A stretch of 64,000 nt of DNA. It comes from Cellvibrionaceae bacterium. GTDB taxonomy: Bacteria; Pseudomonadota; Gammaproteobacteria; Pseudomonadales; Cellvibrionaceae. Where the stretch lies: NCBI GenBank assembly GCA_021151615.1, contig JAGKXA010000015.1, positions 1-64,000 on the forward strand. The letters run 5' to 3'. Under the pieces are notes generated by a model. The model ran no database searches. It saw only the letters and a program-made list of their open reading frames with translations, and was not told the DNA's origin. Positions 59,583 through 64,000 of the stretch are shown here, in pieces; the first letter of the stretch is position 1, and every line of letters begins with the position of its first letter. The position numbers were made by a program, and so were the translations under genes.

Positions 59583-60286
59583 GCGAGCGTTTATTTGATA
59601 ATCGCGCGGACATGATTGCCGCGCTGCAAACTGAATGTGAAAGTGCATTGCGCACAGCCATTGAAGAGCGCGGTGAAGCGACATTTATGGTATCTGGTGG
59701 CAGCACGCCTGAGCCTCTTTATAAAGCATTAAGCAACTCCGATCTGGATTGGGAGTCTGTTTATGTCGCGTTAGTGGATGAGCGCTGGGTGGATTTTGAA
59801 CACGATAAAAGCAATGAAGCTTTTACCGTCAAGCATCTCATTCAAAACAAAGCCGCCGTTGCCAATTTGGTCGGTATGAAAAATTCTGCAGAAACTGCGG
59901 CAGAGGGTTTGGCGGATTGCGAAGCGGCTTACCAGCAATTGGCGCAGCCTTTTGATATCACCATTTTGGGAATGGGTTCTGATGGACACACTGCTTCACT
60001 ATTCCCTCATGCACAGGGATTGGATGATGCGTTGAATCCGGAATCCAACGAACTTTGTGCCGCGATTACTGCGAAGCAAAGTGAAGTGACTGGTGCGATC
60101 GTCGAGCGTATGACCTTGTCTCTGGCGGGGTTGCTGCGCTCCAAAGTGCTTATCTTATTAATTACCGGCGATGAAAAATTGGCGGTATTGCGCGCGGCGC
60201 AAGCGGAAGGTGATGTAAAGGATATGCCGATTCGCGCTGTGCTGCGTCAGCAACAAGTGCCGGTTGTCGTTTACTGGGCACCTTAA
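59576..60286 (+). CDS. pgl: 6-phosphogluconolactonase
   Basis: A 236-residue DevB-type lactonase hydrolysing 6-phosphogluconolactone. Segments FMVSGGSTPEPLYKAL, VALVDERWV and ITILGMGSDGHTASLFP are diagnostic. The ATG at 59576 lies within the end of zwf, with GGGAG nearby as ribosome site. Confidence 0.96.
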   Translation: MVSERLFDNRADMIAALQTECESALRTAIEERGEATFMVSGGSTPEPLYKALSNSDLDWESVYVALVDERWVDFEHDKSNEAFTVKHLIQNKAAVANLVGMKNSAETAAEGLADCEAAYQQLAQPFDITILGMGSDGHTASLFPHAQGLDDALNPESNELCAAITAKQSEVTGAIVERMTLSLAGLLRSKVLILLITGDEKLAVLRAAQAEGDVKDMPIRAVLRQQQVPVVVYWAP

Positions 60287-60358
60287 TTAATTGCGAATTC
60301 CGAACAGCTCTTGCAACGGGGTTGTATTTCGAACTTATTGAACAACGAGGGATATACA

Positions 60359-60991
60359 GTGGCTTTAACTATCGATCAAATTGTCAAAGTAGCGCCAGTC
60401 GTGCCCGTTATGGTGGTAGAGCGTATTGAAGATGCAGTGCCTTTGGCGACTGCGCTCTATAACGGCGGCTTGAAAGTGTTGGAAATTACCCTGCGTACTC
60501 CCTGTGCTCTGGATGCGATTACCGCGATGGTAGAGGCTCTGCCAGAGGATGCCGTTATCGGTGCAGGCACCATTATCACTCCAGCCGATCTGGAAAAAGC
60601 CGTAAAGGCCGGTTCTACCTTTCTGGTCAGCCCTGGCACTACTCCGGCATTAATTGAAGCAGCAAAAGCATCGCCAGTACCATTATTGGCTGGGGTTGCT
60701 ACTCCAACAGAAGCTATGCACCTGTATACCCAGGGCTTTACGCACCAAAAGTTTTTCCCGGCTGAAGCTGCGGGCGGCGTGCCAATGCTGAAATCAATTG
60801 CTGGCCCACTGCCACAAATTACTTTCTGCCCAACGGGTGGAATTGATTTGGCGAAGGCGCCCAGCTATCTCGCGTTGCCCAATGTACACTGTGTTGGTGG
60901 AACCTGGATGGCGCCGAAAGAATTAATGAAAGCCGGTCGCTGGGATGAAATTGAGCGTCTTGCGCGCGAAGCAGCCAGTCTGCCTCGCTAA
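60359..60991 (+). CDS. eda: 2-keto-3-deoxy-6-phosphogluconate aldolase
   Basis: A 210-residue KDPG aldolase giving pyruvate and glyceraldehyde 3-phosphate. The Schiff-base lysine is in THQKFFPAEAAGG, the catalytic Glu in VLEITLRTP. The GTG at 60359, preceded by GAGG, matches the family; the open frame from 60311 adds 16 unsupported residues. It is followed by a palindromic repeat that may end the zwf-pgl-eda transcript. Confidence 0.96.
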   Translation: MALTIDQIVKVAPVVPVMVVERIEDAVPLATALYNGGLKVLEITLRTPCALDAITAMVEALPEDAVIGAGTIITPADLEKAVKAGSTFLVSPGTTPALIEAAKASPVPLLAGVATPTEAMHLYTQGFTHQKFFPAEAAGGVPMLKSIAGPLPQITFCPTGGIDLAKAPSYLALPNVHCVGGTWMAPKELMKAGRWDEIERLAREAASLPR

Positions 60992-61001
60992 GTGAAAAGT
61001 G

Positions 61002-61072
61002 TGTAGGGGGCGCAATTGATTGCGCCCCTGTGTTTTTAAAATCCATGGGTGCAATTTATTTGCGCCCCTACA
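61002..61072. repeat. Composite palindromic repeat between eda and gap
   Basis: A 10-bp stem GGGGCGCAAT/ATTGCGCCCC (61007-61028) is followed by a degraded copy GGGTGCAA...TTGCGCCCC (to 61068); the outer TGTAGGGG and CCCCTACA also pair. GTAGGGGCGCAAT-type palindromes are widespread in proteobacterial intergenic DNA. The T-rich stretch after the first stem could terminate transcription. Confidence 0.6.
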
Positions 61073-61107
61073 GCAAAAGAATCAGTGAAAAAGGTTAGGA
61101 GAAAGCA

Positions 61108-62115
61108 ATGACTATTAGAGTGGCAATCAACGGTTACGGTCGTATCGGTCGCAATGTTCTGCGTGCGTTGTACGAATCAGGCAAGCGCAGCCAAATCCAG
61201 ATCGTTGGTATTAATGACTTGGGTGATGCTCACCTGAATGCTCATCTCACCAAATACGATTCTGTTCACGGTCAATTCAACGGTACTGTGAAATATGAAG
61301 GCAGCTCTATGTTTGTTAATGGCGATGAGATTCGCATTACTGCTGAGCGCGACCCAGCAAAATTGCCTTGGGCTGAATTGAATGTTGATGTGGTATACGA
61401 ATGTACCGGTATCTTCACCAGCAAAGAAAAAGCCGGTGCGCACATTACTGCGGGCGCGAAAAAAGTCATTATTTCTGCTCCAGGTACGGATGTTGATGCA
61501 ACCGTAGTATTCGGCGTGAATGACAAGGTATTGAAGTCAACCGACACCATTATTTCCAACGCATCCTGTACCACTAACTGCCTGGCGCCTATCGCGAAAG
61601 TACTGAATGACAAGTTTGGAATCGTGCAAGGTTCTATGACTACCATCCATGCTTACACCAACGATCAGGTATTGTCCGACGTATTCCACAAAGATATTTA
61701 CCGCGCGCGCTCAGCGACTCAATCCATGATTCCAACGACTACCGGTGCTGCTAAAGCGGTAGGTTTGGTATTGCCGGAATTGAAAGGCAAAATGGATGGT
61801 ATTTCCGTGCGTGTTCCAACCATCAACGTTTCTCTGGTTGACCTGAACGTGTTGGTTGAGAAAGATGTTTCTGTTGAAGCGATTAACGCCGCTATGAAAG
61901 AAGCCGCTGAAAAAGAAATGCCCGGCGTGTTGGCATATGTTGATGAGCCGCTGGTGTCTGTGGATTTCAATCACAACGCTCACTCATCCAACTACGATTC
62001 CCTGCAAACCAAAGTGTATGGCAAGTGGGTAAAAGTATTGAGCTGGTACGACAACGAGTGGGGCTTCTCCAATCGCATGCTGGATAACACTATTGCATTG
62101 ATTAACGCTAAATAA
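61108..62115 (+). CDS. gap: Glyceraldehyde-3-phosphate dehydrogenase, type I
   Basis: A 335-residue GAPDH. The N-terminal [14 protein letters not shown] binds the coenzyme, with an Asp in GINDLGD favouring NAD+. The catalytic Cys154 is in [10 protein letters not shown] strong TAGGAG ribosome site precedes the ATG. It takes the glyceraldehyde 3-phosphate from eda towards pyruvate kinase, 14 bases downstream. Confidence 0.97.
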   Translation: MTIRVAINGYGRIGRNVLRALYESGKRSQIQIVGINDLGDAHLNAHLTKYDSVHGQFNGTVKYEGSSMFVNGDEIRITAERDPAKLPWAELNVDVVYECTGIFTSKEKAGAHITAGAKKVIISAPGTDVDATVVFGVNDKVLKSTDTIISNASCTTNCLAPIAKVLNDKFGIVQGSMTTIHAYTNDQVLSDVFHKDIYRARSATQSMIPTTTGAAKAVGLVLPELKGKMDGISVRVPTINVSLVDLNVLVEKDVSVEAINAAMKEAAEKEMPGVLAYVDEPLVSVDFNHNAHSSNYDSLQTKVYGKWVKVLSWYDNEWGFSNRMLDNTIALINAK

Positions 62116-62129
62116 TAAGAGAACCCATC

Positions 62130-63575
62130 ATGTTAAGACGTACAAAGATCGTCAGTACTCTTGGACCGGCCTCTGAATCGCCGGAAGTTCTTGAGCGTTT
62201 GATTCTGGCGGGCGTTAACGTTGTCCGCCTGAATTTTTCTCACGGGTCACCGGAAGATCACAAGCGCCGTGCCGAAACTGTGCGTGCGCTGGCTGCTAAA
62301 CATAACCGCTTTGTTGCTGTACTGGGCGATTTGCAGGGCCCAAAAATTCGTGTAGCGCGCTTTGCGGAAGGCAAAATCCATCTCAAAGTGGGCGACAAGT
62401 TTATTCTTGATGCAGCCTTGGGGCGCGATGAAGGCAATCAACAACAAGTCGGCATTGATTACAAAGAGCTACCCAAGGATTGCAAGCCTGGCGATGTATT
62501 GCTGCTGGATGATGGTCGTGTTGTATTGACTGTCGATAAAATCGAAGGTACTCGCATTTATACCACTACCAAGGTGGCGGGTCCGTTGTCCAACAACAAA
62601 GGCATTAACCGTCAGGGTGGTGGTTTGACTGCTCCGGCATTAACCGAAAAAGATATTGCCGACATCAAAACTGCTGCAGAAATTGATGTGGATTATCTGG
62701 CAGTATCTTTCCCTCGCTCCGCTGATGACATGAACTATGCGCGCAAGTTGATGTTGGAAGCAGGTGGCCGCGCTGGACTGGTTTCCAAGGTAGAGCGTGC
62801 AGAAGCTGTTGCCGATGACGAAACACTGGATGACATCATTCGCGCCAGTGATGCGGTAATGGTTGCCCGTGGTGACCTGGGTGTAGAGATTGGTGATGCC
62901 GCCTTGATTGGTGTGCAAAAGCGCATCATTGCCCGTTCGCGCGCGTTGAATAAAGTGGTGATCACCGCAACGCAAATGATGGAGTCAATGATCAACAGCC
63001 CGCTGCCAACCCGCGCAGAAGTGTTTGACGTAGCTAACGCGGTGTTGGATGGTACTGATGCAGTAATGCTGTCGGCAGAAACTGCAGCAGGTAGCTTCCC
63101 GGTAGAAACCGTAGAGGCAATGGTTCGGATTATTCTCGGTGCCGAGAAACATCCAACTGCCAGTTTCGACAACTACCGTATGGATCAGGCGTTCACCAGT
63201 GTGGATGAATCCATTGCACTGGCCTCCATGTTCACTGCAAACCATCTTGCAGGCGTGAAGGCGCTGATTGCATTTACTGAGTCAGGCAGCACGCCACGTT
63301 TGATGTCGCGTGTGGGTTCGCAATTGCCAATTTTTGCGTTCTCCCGTCACGTGAATACCCAGCGCAAGATGGCGTTGTATCGCGGTGTTCAGCCAATCGC
63401 GTTTGACACTTCCAGCGCTCCCTGTGCAGATGATTTCAGTCGTGCCATTGGCATGTTGAAAGCACAAGGTGTGTTGGCAGACGGTGATTTGGTGATTGTT
63501 TCCCTGGGTGATACTACGTTGCTTGGTGGTACCAACACGCTGAAAATTCTGCGCGTAGGCGATACACTCGCCTAA
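62130..63575 (+). CDS. pyk: Pyruvate kinase
   Basis: A 481-residue pyruvate kinase of the PykA/type II sort. Segments [53 protein letters not shown] and TQMMESMI are intact. It closes the glycolytic run; gap and pyk are adjacent and probably share a transcript ended by the next terminator. Confidence 0.97.
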   Translation: MLRRTKIVSTLGPASESPEVLERLILAGVNVVRLNFSHGSPEDHKRRAETVRALAAKHNRFVAVLGDLQGPKIRVARFAEGKIHLKVGDKFILDAALGRDEGNQQQVGIDYKELPKDCKPGDVLLLDDGRVVLTVDKIEGTRIYTTTKVAGPLSNNKGINRQGGGLTAPALTEKDIADIKTAAEIDVDYLAVSFPRSADDMNYARKLMLEAGGRAGLVSKVERAEAVADDETLDDIIRASDAVMVARGDLGVEIGDAALIGVQKRIIARSRALNKVVITATQMMESMINSPLPTRAEVFDVANAVLDGTDAVMLSAETAAGSFPVETVEAMVRIILGAEKHPTASFDNYRMDQAFTSVDESIALASMFTANHLAGVKALIAFTESGSTPRLMSRVGSQLPIFAFSRHVNTQRKMALYRGVQPIAFDTSSAPCADDFSRAIGMLKAQGVLADGDLVIVSLGDTTLLGGTNTLKILRVGDTLA

Positions 63576-63592
63576 GTCTGAATAGTGTCAGG

Positions 63593-63621
63593 AAAACGGC
63601 AGCTCGGCTGCCGTTTTTTTT
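63593..63621 (+). terminator. Rho-independent terminator after pyk
   Basis: ACGGCAGC-TCG-GCTGCCGT stem with AAAA before and T7 after. Confidence 0.93.
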
Positions 63622-63647
63622 GTCTCGCGTTTTTATCGGGTGATCCC

Positions 63648-64000
63648 ATGAAATTAGTTGTTGCGGTGTTTCTTTCATTGTTACTCGCTCCTGTGCACGC
63701 AATAGAGCTGCGCGGTCAATGGCAACAGGGAGGCGTTATTGTCGGTAAAGTTCCTGCGGGAACCCGGATTGAATATGCGGGCAAGAAACTGCAATTGTCG
63801 CCAGAGGGCGAATTTGTTATTGGTTTGGGGCGCGATGCCAAGCCCACAGCAATATTGATTGTGATCAATCCAGATGGAACTCACAAAAAACATGAATTTT
63901 CCGTCAAGCAGCGCAAGTACAACATCCAAAAAGTAACCGGTGTTCCACAGCAAACCGTAGAGCCTGACCCGGCCCAAGTGGAGCGTGCTAAACGCGAGGC
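63648..64000 (+). CDS. Putative M23 peptidase, N-terminal part (cut by window end)
   Basis: About 117 residues are visible: a signal peptide (MKLVVAVFLSLLLAPVHA) and the start of a mature region (IELRGQWQQGGVIVGKVPAGTRIEYAGKKL...FVIGLGRDAKP) that resembles the N-terminal domain of secreted M23 (LytM-type) metallopeptidases of pseudomonads and relatives. The catalytic domain would lie beyond the window, so the assignment rests on the N-terminal pattern only. It follows the pyk terminator and appears to start a new unit. Confidence 0.6.
   Translation, partial: MKLVVAVFLSLLLAPVHAIELRGQWQQGGVIVGKVPAGTRIEYAGKKLQLSPEGEFVIGLGRDAKPTAILIVINPDGTHKKHEFSVKQRKYNIQKVTGVPQQTVEPDPAQVERAKRE

Overview
The window looks like a chromosome segment of a free-living, polysaccharide-degrading gammaproteobacterium, most likely a Cellvibrio or close relative (Cellvibrionaceae). 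The basis is the gammaproteobacterial skp-lpxD-fabZ-lpxA-lpxB-rnhB-dnaE-accA order, secreted proteins carrying family 2 carbohydrate-binding modules (CBM2) with long poly-serine linkers, a GH84 enzyme, and a complete Entner-Doudoroff gene set. No tRNA, rRNA, CRISPR array, insertion sequence or prophage was seen.

Layout. 1-9.9 kb: outer-membrane and lipid A genes, DNA polymerase III alpha, a CBS protein and acetyl-CoA carboxylase alpha, closed by a strong terminator. 9.9-21.2 kb: mostly minus-strand accessory genes (a secreted protein of unknown function, a Ser/Thr kinase fused to an FGE-sulfatase domain, YgiQ radical SAM protein, rhodanese, Fsr-type exporter with a divergent AraC regulator, YciH, SlyX). 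21.4-28.6 kb: a GGDEF-EAL protein, a BepA-like M48 protease, a TusA-like protein and an M16 protease. 29-33.1 kb: pyruvate dehydrogenase aceE-aceF. 33.2-44.1 kb: a lipoprotein esterase, VanZ-like protein, MobA, a 1116-residue CPBP membrane protein, PdxH, quinone oxidoreductase, CoA-transferase, DUF1653, TadA and a membrane protein. 44.3-49.9 kb: a secreted redox cassette of CBM2-YceI, CBM2-YceI-Fn3-cytochrome c-DUF1592/1588 and DUF1552 proteins, resembling Cbp2E/Cbp2D of Cellvibrio japonicus. 50-53.7 kb: a probable CsrB/RsmZ-type small RNA on the minus strand, then PpnN, a carboxylesterase and GH84. 54.3-63.6 kb: pgi, edd, zwf, pgl, eda, gap and pyk, all on the plus strand, which take glucose-6-phosphate to pyruvate. 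The window ends inside a putative M23 peptidase gene.

Two points stand out. First, three genes carry clean internal losses: lpxD lacks its N-terminal uridine-binding domain (about 78 codons), aceF lacks the E3-binding domain and is out of frame, and cbp2D lacks most of its CBM2 and is out of frame. Two of these are normally essential or central genes, so either the assembly is wrong or the biology is unusual. Second, the 490-base gap before ppnN holds 11 GGA motifs on one strand within about 206 bases and none on the other, plus an 18-bp GacA/UvrY-box-like palindrome upstream. This is the pattern expected of an RsmA/CsrA-sequestering sRNA.
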